Below, one piece after another: positions 27,170 to 36,010 of a stretch of DNA of 64,000 nt (positions are counted from its first letter, which is position 1; each line of letters starts with the position of its first letter). The DNA is from Paludibacteraceae bacterium. Its GTDB lineage: Bacteria; Bacteroidota; Bacteroidia; Bacteroidales; Paludibacteraceae. A program made the translations under genes and the position numbers. The notes under the pieces are model-generated. The model searched no databases. It was not told the origin of the DNA and was given only the letters and a program-made list of their open reading frames with translations. The stretch is from assembly GCA_017387515.1 (NCBI GenBank), contig JAFOFC010000038.1, positions 16,719-80,718 on the forward strand, given 5' to 3'.

Positions 27170-28684
27170 TTATCCAATCAAGTTTTTACCCGACATTTCT
27201 GCAGGTTGTTCCATACCCATAATATGCAAGATAGTAGGCGCCACATCGGCCAAAATACCATCGGTAATTTTTGCCTCCTTGTTTTCGGTTACATACACAC
27301 AAGGAACGGGATTTAGCGAGTGAGCGGTATTAGGCGTATCATCGCTATTTACGGCATTATCGGCATTACCATGGTCGGCAATGATGATAACTTCGTAACC
27401 ATTGGCTTTAGCAGCCTCTACGGTAGCATTTACGCAAGCATCTACTGCCACAACCGCTTTTTCGATAGCTTCGTATACACCCGTATGACCTACCATGTCG
27501 CCATTAGCATAGTTTACCACAATAAAATCGAATTTTTGAGTACCGATAGCTTCAACCAAGGCATCTTTTACTTCGTAAGCACTCATTTCTGGTTTAAGGT
27601 CGTAAGTAGCTACTTTTGGCGAGTTGATAAGGATACGTTCTTCGCCTTGGTATGGAGTTTCGCGACCACCGTTAAAGAAGAAAGTTACGTGTGCATATTT
27701 TTCGGTTTCGGCAATGTGCAATTGCGATTTGCCATTGTTCGATAGGTATTCGCCCAAGGTGTTTTGTACGTTTTCTTTGTCGAACAAAATATGAACGCCT
27801 GTAAACGATGCATCGTAAGGAGTCATGCAATAGTATTGCAAGCCAGGAATGGTTTTCATACCTGCTTCTGGCATATCTTGTTGGGTCAAGACAATGGTTA
27901 ATTCTTTTGCACGGTCGTTGCGGTAGTTAAAGAAGATAACTACGTCGCCTTCTTGAATACGTGCATCTACTGCGGCATTTTTAATCGGTTTGATGAATTC
28001 GTCGGTTACACCAGCATCGTACGAATCTTGCACGGCTTGTACCATATCAGTAACCTCAGCACCTACGCCATTTACCAACAAATCGTATGCTTCTTTTACG
28101 CGTTCCCAACGTTTATCGCGGTCCATGGCATAGTAACGACCAATGATGGTAGCAATTTTGCCAGCGGTTTTTTGCGTATGTGCACTCAATTGTTCAATAA
28201 AACCTTTACCGCTTTTTGGGTCGGTATCACGACCATCCATAAAACAGTGAATAAAGGTATTATCGATGCCGTATGCTTGGGCAATTTCGCATAATTTGAA
28301 CAAATGATCAAAAGAGCTGTGTACACCACCATTAGAGGTTAAGCCCATAAAGTGTACGTTTTTGCCGTTTTCTTTAGCATAAGTAAAGGCATTTACCACC
28401 TCTGGGTTTTGCATAATGCTACCCGATTGGCACGCTTTATTGATTTTTACCAAGTCTTGGTATACCACGCGGCCTGCACCAATGTTTAAGTGACCTACTT
28501 CTGAGTTACCCATTTGACCATCAGGCAAACCTACGTTTTCGCCAGAGGCTTGTAATTGAGAATTTGGATATGTTTGAATCAAATAATCCCAATAAGGGGT
28601 AGGTGTGTTGTAAATAACGTCTGCTTTACCTTTGTTACCAATTCCCCATCCGTCTAGGATCATCAATAATGCTTTGTTTGCCAT
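27170..28684 (-). CDS. gpmI: 2,3-bisphosphoglycerate-independent phosphoglycerate mutase
   Basis: 504 residues, normal length. It interconverts 3- and 2-phosphoglycerate in glycolysis. [11 protein letters not shown] opens the alkaline-phosphatase-like fold. The phosphoserine nucleophile sits in [14 protein letters not shown] (about residue 63). [35 protein letters not shown] and [10 protein letters not shown] carry further manganese ligands. Single gene between rpmH and two small membrane proteins. Confidence 0.98.
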   Translation of the reverse strand: MANKALLMILDGWGIGNKGKADVIYNTPTPYWDYLIQTYPNSQLQASGENVGLPDGQMGNSEVGHLNIGAGRVVYQDLVKINKACQSGSIMQNPEVVNAFTYAKENGKNVHFMGLTSNGGVHSSFDHLFKLCEIAQAYGIDNTFIHCFMDGRDTDPKSGKGFIEQLSAHTQKTAGKIATIIGRYYAMDRDKRWERVKEAYDLLVNGVGAEVTDMVQAVQDSYDAGVTDEFIKPIKNAAVDARIQEGDVVIFFNYRNDRAKELTIVLTQQDMPEAGMKTIPGLQYYCMTPYDASFTGVHILFDKENVQNTLGEYLSNNGKSQLHIAETEKYAHVTFFFNGGRETPYQGEERILINSPKVATYDLKPEMSAYEVKDALVEAIGTQKFDFIVVNYANGDMVGHTGVYEAIEKAVVAVDACVNATVEAAKANGYEVIIIADHGNADNAVNSDDTPNTAHSLNPVPCVYVTENKEAKITDGILADVAPTILHIMGMEQPAEMSGKNLIG

Positions 28685-28711
28685 AGTTGTAATTATTTAT
28701 AAATGTGATTG

Positions 28712-28719
28712 CAAAGATA
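28712..28719 (-). promoter_or_regulatory. -7 promoter box for gpmI
   Basis: TATCTTTG on the minus strand, 27 bases upstream of the gpmI start. The -33 region is not recognisable. Confidence 0.6.
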
Positions 28720-28740
28720 CAAAATAAAAGTCAATAATAA

Positions 28741-29121
28741 TCATACCTTAAACACGATTCTTATTGCCCACCACACAAAAAACAGCGCCACATAGGCTAG
28801 CAATACTTTTCTACTATAAATCCACTTGTTTAGTTTATCAAACACTCCATGTATGTTGTACCACTTGCCCAAAACGGCCAACGTAGCATACGGCAAGGAC
28901 AACAACAAAAACGGATTCATGCAAAAAGCACTCCACACATGCCCCGTTAGCAACAGGTGTAAAAAGCGTTGAATACCACACGAAGGACAATACGTACCAG
29001 TTAACAGCCACCACGGACATTTAGGCACCCAAACAGCATTTTCGGGTACCACGTAGTAATAAAAAATACCGATAGCCAACAAAACTATCGGTATTACTAT
29101 ACGAATGGCTAACAACCGCAT
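28741..29121 (-). CDS. DUF2752 membrane protein
   Basis: 126 residues. Three or so hydrophobic helices, with the DUF2752 signature CPWWLLTGTYCPSCGIQRF (about residues 35-54) followed by LLLTGHVWSAFCMNPF. The paired cysteines in TGxxCPxCG are typical. The function is unknown. It lies 3 bases after the CD225-like gene, a pairing that suggests a shared membrane role. Confidence 0.9.
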   Translation of the reverse strand: MRLLAIRIVIPIVLLAIGIFYYYVVPENAVWVPKCPWWLLTGTYCPSCGIQRFLHLLLTGHVWSAFCMNPFLLLSLPYATLAVLGKWYNIHGVFDKLNKWIYSRKVLLAYVALFFVWWAIRIVFKV

Positions 29122-29124
29122 TTT

Positions 29125-29493
29125 TTATAGACCCATTAAATTTTCTGCAGCACCTACCGTAACTCCTGCAAGTACAAACCCCAAACAATAAATAAGGAAA
29201 AACAATAGATAACATACAATGCTTAACACGGTCCCCCAAAGTGAGAAATTTCTGGCCGATTTTGCAGCTTTTTTTGCTTCCTCCTTGCGACCTTGTACCC
29301 AAAGAGCATCTACCGATGCCGCTTTTACAATGGCCACAATACCCAAAGGAAGGCAACAAAAAACTGTACACAAAATAGCCCATACCAAATGAGAGTTTGG
29401 TGCTAACTCTACAGGTTTTGCAGGTTGCACAGGTTGAGTAGCTTGCTCGCATGGAGCTGGTTGTGCTACATTTGTTTGTTGATTTTCTTCCAT
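29125..29493 (-). CDS. CD225/dispanin-family membrane protein
   Basis: 122 residues. A proline/glutamine-rich N-terminus (about 30 residues) precedes an intramembrane helix SHLVWAILCTVFCCLPLGIVAIV, a cytosolic loop KAASVDALWVQGRKEEAKKAAKSARNF-like (about residues 56-82) and a second helix. This order is that of the CD225 domain of interferon-induced transmembrane proteins and their bacterial relatives. The bacterial function is unsettled. It is co-transcribed with the DUF2752 gene from the TATCTTTG box upstream. Confidence 0.88.
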   Translation of the reverse strand: MEENQQTNVAQPAPCEQATQPVQPAKPVELAPNSHLVWAILCTVFCCLPLGIVAIVKAASVDALWVQGRKEEAKKAAKSARNFSLWGTVLSIVCYLLFFLIYCLGFVLAGVTVGAAENLMGL

Positions 29494-29518
29494 AACCTTA
29501 AAATAAATTAATCTATCA

Positions 29519-29526
29519 CAAAGATA
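29519..29526 (-). promoter_or_regulatory. -7 promoter box for the CD225-DUF2752 pair
   Basis: TATCTTTG on the minus strand, 25 bases before the CD225 gene start. Confidence 0.6.
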
Positions 29527-29538
29527 GAAAATAAAAAT

Positions 29539-30939
29539 TTATTTCCCTAACGCTACGGGTATTTTAATGCGATTTATCCTATTTGACAACGTTATCCACT
29601 CTATTGCAATGATATAAATACCCACACTACAGGGTTGTCCAGCATCATCCCTACCATCCCAATACGTGCTACCACTTGCCGATAATAAGGTATTGTTGTA
29701 TATGCGATATACAGCAACACCCTGCAAATTATACACCCAAGCATTGGCTATACTCCCTTCTTCTACCCGATGATAAATTTTTAAATACTGCCAGTTGGGG
29801 GCAAACCAACTATCCGATAGCCAGAAGGGCTCATCGGCTGTAATATCATTAGGCGGCAAAATAGTGGCTTGCGAATTGAAACACCCAGGCGTAGCCTGCA
29901 CATCAGACGATGCCGAAAACCAATTCTTACCATCAAAGGGTACTCTTTCTAACGAGAACCCTTCGGCATTGTGTAGTTGCACATGATGCATGGCATCGTT
30001 ATACTGCATAGAATCGACCAATAATCCGTTGCATCGCAAACAAACAGCCCCCGAATCGTTTACAAAATTAGGCATAGAGGGTACTTGCAAAAAGTTTTCG
30101 TAACACGCATCGGGATACTGCTCTAGCAAAATACTATCAGACAGGGTTAATGCTACATAAGTAGCTGGTTGTAACGAATATACAGGCAGTTTTACTGCTT
30201 TTTTACCGTTCGATAATACGCATCTAGACAAATCGATAGCATCGGCAGAAGCATTGTACAACTCTACAAAATCTACCCCACTTGGGTAAGGGTCGTATAA
30301 CACCTCTGTAATATACACGTTATCAATGGGTTTAACCGGCAATACCGCGCATGTATCGCCCGTAGCCGACAAGGCAGAAAAAGCAAATGCTTTATTGCGT
30401 GTTTTGGTGTATTTACACCACATACCCCAGGCCTTGTTCTGCGTCATTACCACGTCTACAACCGATGCCATTGACACCCACACCCCTTTATCTAAAGCAT
30501 AGTGTACATTCCACTCAAAAGCATCCGAACGAGACACCTTAATACTTACTTGCACAGGGGTTTGCAACAACACATCGTCTGGGGCCGTTAGCAACAACGT
30601 ATGTTTAGCACCCTCTTGTCGATGCAACGAGATGGTCTTTTTTGCCCCACCTATTTGCACATAATACCCATTTAACAAGGCAGTTAGGCAAGTAGTATCG
30701 GCCATTAAATACACCCTAACCAAATTAGAAGAACTGGGAAGGTATTCCATTTGAACCGTTGCCTCCCAATGCGCATTGATAGCGGCACGCAAAGGGGTTG
30801 ACAAATAGGCAGTATCGGCCTGAGCGGGTGCATCGAGGCGCAAAATACCATCATCGAAAGAAAAATAGGAAACATCGCCTTGCCAGGCAAGCAAGAAACA
30901 CGGCTGTAACAATAGCCAAAGAAATAGCATTTTCTTCAT
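29539..30939 (-). CDS. Secreted protein with lamin-tail domain and FlgD-like C-terminus
   Basis: 466 residues with a signal peptide (MKKMLFLWLLLQPCFLLAWQ). The N-terminal half (about 20-200) resembles a lectin-like sandwich. A lamin-tail domain begins at ITEVLYDP near residue 229 and includes DFVELYNASADAIDLSRCVLSNG and FSLERVPFDGKNW. The last 70 residues (AWVYNLQGVAVYRI and YWDGRDDAGQPCSVGIYI) resemble the FlgD-like/Por sorting-type C-terminal domain that directs type IX secretion cargo. It is a plausible substrate of the GldLMN system at the start of the window. Its job is unknown. Confidence 0.8.
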   Translation of the reverse strand: MKKMLFLWLLLQPCFLLAWQGDVSYFSFDDGILRLDAPAQADTAYLSTPLRAAINAHWEATVQMEYLPSSSNLVRVYLMADTTCLTALLNGYYVQIGGAKKTISLHRQEGAKHTLLLTAPDDVLLQTPVQVSIKVSRSDAFEWNVHYALDKGVWVSMASVVDVVMTQNKAWGMWCKYTKTRNKAFAFSALSATGDTCAVLPVKPIDNVYITEVLYDPYPSGVDFVELYNASADAIDLSRCVLSNGKKAVKLPVYSLQPATYVALTLSDSILLEQYPDACYENFLQVPSMPNFVNDSGAVCLRCNGLLVDSMQYNDAMHHVQLHNAEGFSLERVPFDGKNWFSASSDVQATPGCFNSQATILPPNDITADEPFWLSDSWFAPNWQYLKIYHRVEEGSIANAWVYNLQGVAVYRIYNNTLLSASGSTYWDGRDDAGQPCSVGIYIIAIEWITLSNRINRIKIPVALGK

Positions 30940-30969
30940 AAAAATGTATTAGATAACGAATTAAAATAG

Positions 30970-30977
30970 TAATTTTG
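30970..30977 (+). promoter_or_regulatory. -7 promoter box for asd-aroB
   Basis: TAATTTTG (TAnnTTTG) sits 80 bases upstream of the asd ATG. The leader is long for this genome but shows no leader peptide or terminator-like hairpin. Confidence 0.5.
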
Positions 30978-31057
30978 CAAAACTTTTGCTAAATCTTGTT
31001 TTGCAAAGGCAAAGTTAAGTAAATGAATAGAATATAAACAATAAAACACTAAAAAAA

Positions 31058-32071
31058 ATGAATGTAGCCATTGTTGGAGCCAGCGGTGCCGTTGGACAAG
31101 AATTTTTAAGGGTATTGGCAGAACGTAATTTCCCCATTACCAACTTGTATTTATTTGGTTCTGCACGTAGCGCAGGTACTACCTACGAGTTTAAAGGTAA
31201 AACCTATACCGTTAAAGAACTAAAACACGGCGACGACTTTAAAGACATTGACATTGCCTTTACATCGGCAGGTGCAGGTATTTCTAAAGAGTTTGAAAAA
31301 GACATTACCAAATTTGGTGCTGTTATGATTGACAACTCGAGCGCATTCCGTATGGATAGCGATGTACCTTTGGTAGTTCCAGAAGTAAACGCAGTTGACG
31401 CTAAAGATCGTCCACGCGGTGTGATTGCTAACCCCAACTGTACTACCATTCAAATGGTGGTAGCACTAAAAGCTATCGAAAACTTGTCGCACATTAAACG
31501 CGTTCACGTTTCTACCTACCAAGCTGCTAGTGGTGCTGGCGCTGCTGCTATGGCCGAATTGGAATTGCAATACCGCCAAGTTTTGGCAGGCGAAGAAGTT
31601 ACTGTTAACAAATTTGCTTACCAATTGGCATTCAACTTGATTCCACAAATTGACGTATTTACCGAAAACGGTTATACCAAAGAAGAAATGAAGATGTACA
31701 ACGAAACCCGCAAAATTATGCACTCTGACATTGAAGTAAGTGCTACTTGCGTACGCGTACCTTCGCTTCGTGCTCACTCTGAAGCCCTTTGGGTAGAAAC
31801 CGAACGTCCTATTAGCGTAGAAGAAGCAAAAGAAGCCTTTGCTGCAGCCGATGGTGTTATTTTAGAAGACAATCCAGCCGAAAAAGTATATCCTATGCCA
31901 CTTTTCAAATCGGGCTTGGATCCTGTTTTTGTAGGCCGTATTCGCAAAGACCTAGCTAATCCAAACGGACTTACTTTCTGGTGCGTAGGCGACCAAATTA
32001 AAAAAGGTGCAGCCCTAAATGCTGTACAAATTGCAGAATACTTAATTAAAGAAGGTGATATTAGAAAATAA
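31058..32071 (+). CDS. asd: Aspartate-semialdehyde dehydrogenase
   Basis: 337 residues. It reduces aspartyl phosphate to the semialdehyde, the branch point to lysine/diaminopimelate, threonine and methionine. NADP-binding [14 protein letters not shown] opens the protein. The catalytic Cys lies in [10 protein letters not shown] (about residue 130) and the catalytic His in [15 protein letters not shown] (about residue 235). aroB starts inside its last 17 bases. Confidence 0.97.
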   Translation: MNVAIVGASGAVGQEFLRVLAERNFPITNLYLFGSARSAGTTYEFKGKTYTVKELKHGDDFKDIDIAFTSAGAGISKEFEKDITKFGAVMIDNSSAFRMDSDVPLVVPEVNAVDAKDRPRGVIANPNCTTIQMVVALKAIENLSHIKRVHVSTYQAASGAGAAAMAELELQYRQVLAGEEVTVNKFAYQLAFNLIPQIDVFTENGYTKEEMKMYNETRKIMHSDIEVSATCVRVPSLRAHSEALWVETERPISVEEAKEAFAAADGVILEDNPAEKVYPMPLFKSGLDPVFVGRIRKDLANPNGLTFWCVGDQIKKGAALNAVQIAEYLIKEGDIRK

Positions 32072-33128
32072 CAACTCGGTTATTTTTACCACACAATTGG
32101 CTTCCGATGTAAATGCCCTTTTACAGGGCGTTTCGTCGGAACAATTGTTTATACTAACCGATACACAAACCCAGCAATACTGTTTGCCCTTATTGCAAAG
32201 CGAAGGAGCGTTGCAGCAGGCAAAAGTGTACACCATGCCCAATGGCGACGATCACAAGACCATTGAGACTGTGGTGGACATTTGGAAGTTTATGGGCGAG
32301 AACAGCGGTACCCGCCATTCAATGCTCATTAACATAGGTGGCGGTGTCGTAACCGATTTAGGTGGTTTTGTGGCCAATACCTTTAAGCGTGGCATTCGCT
32401 TTATCAACATTCCCACCACCTTGCTATCGATGGTAGATGCTGCCGTAGGTGGTAAAACAGGCATCAACTTTAACGGATTGAAAAACGAAATTGGCGTTAT
32501 CAATCCCGCCCAAAACGTCATCATACATTCCGATTTTCTAAAATCGCTCGATACTCAAAACTTGCTTTCGGGATACGCTGAAATGCTCAAACACGGTTTG
32601 CTATCGTCGCGCAACGAAATGGCACGACTTAGCAGTTTTGACGCTACCCGCCCCGATTATGCACTATTGGCATCGCTTATTGAAACATCGGTACAAATAA
32701 AAGCCGATATTGTAGCACAAGACCCTACCGAAAAAGGCATTCGCAAGGCGCTTAACCTGGGCCACACCATTGGGCACGCCTTTGAAAGCTATTCGCATGC
32801 CACCGGTAGACCTATTTTACACGGTTATGCCGTAGCCTGGGGGTTAATAGGCGAGTTATTCCTTTCGCACAAGGTGCAAGGATTCCCACAAGATGTAATG
32901 CTCGATACCATTCGATTCATCAAAGAAAATTACGGCGTATTTGAAATTACCTGCAACGACTACCCTGCCTTGTACGAATACATGGCGCACGATAAAAAGA
33001 ATGCTGCAGCAGGCGAGGTTAACTTTACCTTGCTAAAGGATGTGGGCAACATTGTTCCCAACTGCATTGTAGAGAAAGAACTCATCTTCCAAGCCCTGGA
33101 CTTTTACCGAGATAGCGTGGGAATTTAG
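32055..33128 (+). CDS. aroB: 3-dehydroquinate synthase
   Basis: 357 residues. Second step of the shikimate pathway. NAD-binding [13 protein letters not shown] (about residue 95), [19 protein letters not shown], and zinc-ligand blocks GYAEMLKHG and [12 protein letters not shown] are all present. Overlap with asd indicates translational coupling. It supplies chorismate precursors to the aromatic operon about 10 kb away. Its stop codon TAG is the first unit of a heptad repeat array. Confidence 0.97.
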   Translation: MILENNNSVIFTTQLASDVNALLQGVSSEQLFILTDTQTQQYCLPLLQSEGALQQAKVYTMPNGDDHKTIETVVDIWKFMGENSGTRHSMLINIGGGVVTDLGGFVANTFKRGIRFINIPTTLLSMVDAAVGGKTGINFNGLKNEIGVINPAQNVIIHSDFLKSLDTQNLLSGYAEMLKHGLLSSRNEMARLSSFDATRPDYALLASLIETSVQIKADIVAQDPTEKGIRKALNLGHTIGHAFESYSHATGRPILHGYAVAWGLIGELFLSHKVQGFPQDVMLDTIRFIKENYGVFEITCNDYPALYEYMAHDKKNAAAGEVNFTLLKDVGNIVPNCIVEKELIFQALDFYRDSVGI

Positions 33129-33187
33129 TTAGGAGTTAGGAGTTGGGAGTTGGGAGTTAGGAGTTGGGAGTTGGGAGTTAGGAGTTA
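33128..33187 (+). repeat. Heptad minisatellite GTTRGGA after aroB
   Basis: Eight head-to-tail copies of a 7-bp unit, GTTAGGA or GTTGGGA in the order A A G G A G G A, then a partial copy. Four GGG runs lie within about 31 bases, giving potential for a G-quadruplex on the plus strand. A shorter array of the same unit occurs at 42582-42620. Confidence 0.9.
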
Positions 33188-33189
33188 TA

Positions 33190-33236
33190 GGACTACAAAC
33201 AAAAAAAGAGCATTCCGCAAGGAATGCTTTTTGTTT
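33190..33236. repeat. 47-bp direct repeat, copy 1 (terminator hairpin)
   Basis: Contains stem GCATTCC-GCAA-GGAATGC flanked by A and T runs, so it can end transcripts from either side: aroB from the left, or tRNA-Arg read-through from the right. It is identical to 33307-33353. Confidence 0.85.
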
Positions 33237-33239
33237 ACC

Positions 33240-33288
33240 GTTACCGAAGGTAACAAGCGCCCTTCTGGGCGCCGTGCCGAAAGGCACG
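33240..33288. repeat. Three tandem mini-hairpins
   Basis: Three perfect 6-bp stems stand in a row with loops of 3-4 bases and almost no spacing: GTTACC-GAA-GGTAAC (33240-33254), GCGCCC-TTCT-GGGCGC (33257-33272) and CGTGCC-GAAA-GGCACG (33273-33288). The segment lies between the two 47-bp direct repeats. No function is known to me; none of the stems has a T tract. Confidence 0.8.
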
Positions 33289-33306
33289 TAATAAAAAAAA
33301 TGGATA

Positions 33307-33353
33307 GGACTACAAACAAAAAAAGAGCATTCCGCAAGGAATGCTTTTTGTTT
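33307..33353 (-). terminator. tRNA-Arg terminator (47-bp direct repeat, copy 2)
   Basis: On the minus strand the hairpin GCATTCC-TTGC-GGAATGC followed by TCTTTTTTT begins directly after the tRNA. Together with the tRNA tail the whole 33307-33360 stretch is a near-complete inverted repeat (GGACTACAAAC at one end, GTTTGTAGTCC at the other). Confidence 0.85.
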
Positions 33354-33354
33354 G

Positions 33355-33426
33355 TAGTCCCGCCGGGAATCGAACCCGGATCTAAAGTTTAGGAAACTCG
33401 TATTCTATCCATTGAACTACAGGACC
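33355..33426 (-). tRNA. tRNA-Arg (anticodon CCT)
   Basis: 72 nt. Acceptor GGTCCTG pairs with CGGGACT (two G-U), discriminator A, no encoded CCA. The D arm is GTTC/GAAT and the T arm CCGGG-TTCGATT-CCCGG. The anticodon loop TTCCTAA gives CCT (reads AGG). The anticodon stem has a weak outer end (one G-U and one mismatch), but the fold is otherwise standard. It has its own -7 box upstream and the terminator hairpin downstream. Confidence 0.93.
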
Positions 33427-33440
33427 GCTATTAAGGATTG

Positions 33441-33448
33441 CAAAGTTA
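33441..33448 (-). promoter_or_regulatory. -7 promoter box for tRNA-Arg
   Basis: TAACTTTG on the minus strand, 14 bases before the tRNA 5' end and directly after the stop of the deacetylase-like gene. Confidence 0.6.
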
Positions 33449-34765
33449 CTATTTTACCTCCATACTCGCAATAGTCCTAATAGAAGATTCGTACATAGAC
33501 AACCAATGCCTCCAACGTCCCGATTCTGATAACACATCATTGTGAAATACCGACACAAATTCGCCATTCACCTTTCTAACCTCTTTAGCCAACGACATAA
33601 TCATTTTATACATATCTTCTCTGCTACACGTTAAACAGCGCAATGCCTCGTCGTGTACGGCAACAGGATGCAAGGTTAGTTTATAGTAATCTTCTTTTTC
33701 TAAATCGTAATATTTATAAGGAGTACATGTGCTAGCCCTAAAACCATTATGATTGGGGTAAGCCATGCTATAATCTTCTTTAAACGATGTTTTTAGCAAA
33801 TTTCTATAAGATTGAGGCAAGCTAAAGGCAAGCTGATGATAACAATTCATGGTAACTTGCGATTTAGTAATCTTATACAACTTTTTGCGCTCTGATAATA
33901 ATTTAGCTAAGTCTTTTGCCGCCATAGGGCTTGCATGCAACTCAAACATATAGTTATGCGAAAGCAATTTACGATAAGTAATCGATAAAGCATAAATAGG
34001 ACTTCTCCACCACGATTCGTACGCCACGCGCAAAAAGAAAATAGGCGAAACATTGTTGCGATTATGCAGTTGCAATAACGAAGAGAAGTTACAATACGGA
34101 TCTTCTGTAATACGCAAAATAGCCTTAATTTGTGTTTTTATCGCAGTCCATCTACCTTTAAATAGGTTTCCAAAAAACTGATACGCATTATTAACAAAAG
34201 CATTGTTTTGATACTTAAACATAGAATCAATCACCACCACTGGGCGAAACAAAAACCTACGTTGCGTAATACCTTCGTATTGACCAAAACGGGCCGATAA
34301 TTCCTTATCCAATTCTGCCACCCATTTATCCACCAAAGGTTCTTGCAAGAATCCTTCTTGATAAGCCAAACTAGCCTCTGCTTTAAACCTACCCAACGAA
34401 TCAAAATTATCTGGCAAGGCCACGTACTCTTCGTAGCGGGTAATCAAATAAAAAATAGCCGCTAGCATATCAAAAGGAACATCACCGCCTGCTGTAGAAA
34501 AAAAAGTTTTTAAGCCCCGCCATTCGCTCATCTGAATGGTTTGTTGCTTTACGCCTTTTTTAAACAATAACCCGTGAGGCACAATCTTAAACACCCCTTT
34601 AGGACAAGATTCAGCAGTATAGGCAATAGAAGGATTGGATGCATCTAAAGGCAACTTATTCAGCGCATTGACCCAAGTTATTTCTTGATTCAACATCACA
34701 CCAAATACATGCGTGCATGTATATTGAACACGAGGAGTTAATTTTTCTGCATATAGATAAATCAT
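33449..34765 (-). CDS. Polysaccharide-deacetylase-like protein (DUF7033 type)
   Basis: 438 residues, no signal peptide. The N-terminal half carries GGDVPFDMLAAIFYLITRYEEY (about residues 93-115, split here for length) and SLGRFKAEASLAYQEGFLQEPLVD, which I associate with the Bacteroidota proteins that combine DUF7033 with a divergent deacetylase barrel. The C-terminal half has FELHASPM, and MNCYHQLAF and HPVAVHD that could hold metal or catalytic residues. It may modify surface polysaccharide. The start overlaps the radC stop by 4 bases. Confidence 0.7.
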   Translation of the reverse strand: MIYLYAEKLTPRVQYTCTHVFGVMLNQEITWVNALNKLPLDASNPSIAYTAESCPKGVFKIVPHGLLFKKGVKQQTIQMSEWRGLKTFFSTAGGDVPFDMLAAIFYLITRYEEYVALPDNFDSLGRFKAEASLAYQEGFLQEPLVDKWVAELDKELSARFGQYEGITQRRFLFRPVVVIDSMFKYQNNAFVNNAYQFFGNLFKGRWTAIKTQIKAILRITEDPYCNFSSLLQLHNRNNVSPIFFLRVAYESWWRSPIYALSITYRKLLSHNYMFELHASPMAAKDLAKLLSERKKLYKITKSQVTMNCYHQLAFSLPQSYRNLLKTSFKEDYSMAYPNHNGFRASTCTPYKYYDLEKEDYYKLTLHPVAVHDEALRCLTCSREDMYKMIMSLAKEVRKVNGEFVSVFHNDVLSESGRWRHWLSMYESSIRTIASMEVK

Positions 34766-35466
34766 ACATCTAATGTATTTTCGTCCGAAAAACTATAATA
34801 ATTATTTCCTGCTATAATAATATGATCTAGCACTTTTATATCTAGCAATTTTGCCGATTCTACAATATTTCTGGTTAACATCTTATCTACTTGACTAGGG
34901 AAACAAGATCCAGAAGGGTGATTATGACACAAAACAATGCCAGAAGCCAAATGAACAACCGCTTGTTTTAAAATCATTCTACAATCTACAGGGGTTTGAT
35001 GTACCCCACCCAAACCAACTCTAAATTTGGTTATTGGCTTATTGGTTCTATTTAGCAGCAACACCCAAAATTCTTCGTGGGTAAGGTCTACTAACATAGG
35101 CTTAAACATGGCAGCTGCTTGCGCACTAGATTTAATGGCAACCTCGGCAGGTTGCTCGCAGGCATGCCTTTTACCAAGTTCTAACGCTGCCGCAATAGCT
35201 ATTGCCTTTGCTGTACCCACACCACTAACCATGGCAGAGAGCTCTTTTATATCCTTTTTACCCAGTACGGTTAGCTGATTATCGCACAATTGCAACAGTT
35301 GCTTTGCTAAATCTACTGCCGTATAATGCTTGGTTCCTGTAGCTAGTAAAATTGCCAACAACTCTGCATTAGAAAGCGACCCTGCTCCTTTATGGAGCAT
35401 CTTTTCGCGAGGGCGATCGTCTTCAGACCACGACCTTATACCCCTAAGTGTATTTTCTACGTTCAT
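34762..35466 (-). CDS. radC: RadC-family JAB-domain protein
   Basis: 234 residues. An N-terminal helix-hairpin-helix region (LSNAELLAILLATGTK and LSAMVSGVGTAKAIAIAAAL) precedes a JAB/MPN metalloprotease-like domain with GIVLCHNHPSGSCFPSQVD near residue 180. This contains the HxH and distal Asp zinc ligands. Historically called a DNA repair protein, but the true activity is unsettled. It has ATGA overlap with the next gene. Confidence 0.95.
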   Translation of the reverse strand: MNVENTLRGIRSWSEDDRPREKMLHKGAGSLSNAELLAILLATGTKHYTAVDLAKQLLQLCDNQLTVLGKKDIKELSAMVSGVGTAKAIAIAAALELGKRHACEQPAEVAIKSSAQAAAMFKPMLVDLTHEEFWVLLLNRTNKPITKFRVGLGGVHQTPVDCRMILKQAVVHLASGIVLCHNHPSGSCFPSQVDKMLTRNIVESAKLLDIKVLDHIIIAGNNYYSFSDENTLDV

Positions 35467-35536
35467 AAAAATTAAGATGGTTAACGATGTTATAAATTAG
35501 AAAGTGTGAAGATACATCATTTTTAGCAAAAAGCAT

Positions 35537-35567
35537 AAAAAAAACCTCTCTTTTGAGAAGAGAGGTT
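35537..35567 (-). terminator. Intrinsic terminator of tRNA-Glu/rpsT
   Basis: Perfect 10-bp stem AACCTCTCTT/AAGAGAGGTT (35543-35552 with 35558-35567), loop of five, then six or more T on the minus strand, 20 bases after the rpsT stop. Confidence 0.92.
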
Positions 35568-35586
35568 AAATCTTAATGGTTTTTAC

Positions 35587-35841
35587 TTAGGCCAATTTGT
35601 TTACGTGAAGAGCCAATTTTGATTTCAAGTTGTTGGCTTTATTTTTGTGAATCACGTTTTTCTTAGCTAGTTTGTCTAGCATAGCCGATACTACAGGTAG
35701 TAAAGCGGCGGCCTCATCTTTTTGGTGCATCGCGCGCAATTTGCGAACTGCGTTGCGAGCCGTCTTGGCATAATACTTATTATGCAAACGACGTTTTTCA
35801 GTTTGTCTGATTCTCTTTTCAGACGATTTGTGGTTTGCCAT
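35587..35841 (-). CDS. rpsT: Ribosomal protein bS20
   Basis: 84 residues. [30 protein letters not shown]-type opening (first 30 residues, very basic) and a helical bundle ending [10 protein letters not shown]. It binds 16S rRNA early in 30S assembly. It starts 23 bases downstream of tRNA-Glu and shares its promoter and terminator. Confidence 0.97.
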   Translation of the reverse strand: MANHKSSEKRIRQTEKRRLHNKYYAKTARNAVRKLRAMHQKDEAAALLPVVSAMLDKLAKKNVIHKNKANNLKSKLALHVNKLA

Positions 35842-35864
35842 TTTATGTTCTTTTTTAAATTTAG

Positions 35865-35936
35865 TAGCCCATAGCGGAATCGAACCGCTCTTTCAAGAAT
35901 GAAAATCTTGCGTCCTAACCGATAGACGAATGGGCC
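35865..35936 (-). tRNA. tRNA-Glu (anticodon TTC)
   Basis: 72 nt. Acceptor GGCCCAT pairs with ATGGGCT, discriminator A, no encoded CCA. The anticodon arm is CAAGA-TTTTCAT-TCTTG with anticodon TTC, and the T arm is GCGG-TTCGATT-CCGC. It is co-transcribed with rpsT. Confidence 0.96.
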
Positions 35937-35954
35937 ATTATCGTTTTGGGATTG

Positions 35955-35986
35955 CAAATGTATGAACTATTTTTGAAACCACCAAA
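35955..35986 (-). promoter_or_regulatory. tRNA-Glu/rpsT promoter (-33 and -7)
   Basis: On the minus strand TTTG (35986-35983), a 20-base spacer and TACATTTG (35962-35955) match the phylum consensus, 18 bases before the tRNA. Confidence 0.85.
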
Positions 35987-36010
35987 TTTTTTTCTAACTT
36001 TTTTCACTTT

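Noticed and set aside
30978-31057. Second attenuator or riboswitch in front of asd
   Set aside because: The 80-base leader has no leader peptide, no terminator-like hairpin and no recognised lysine-riboswitch elements.
33128-33360. CRISPR array
   Set aside because: The heptad repeats have no spacers and the 47-bp repeat has only two copies; no cas genes are present.
33150-33392. 80-residue open frame after aroB
   Set aside because: It is only a translation of the heptad array, hairpins and tRNA tail.
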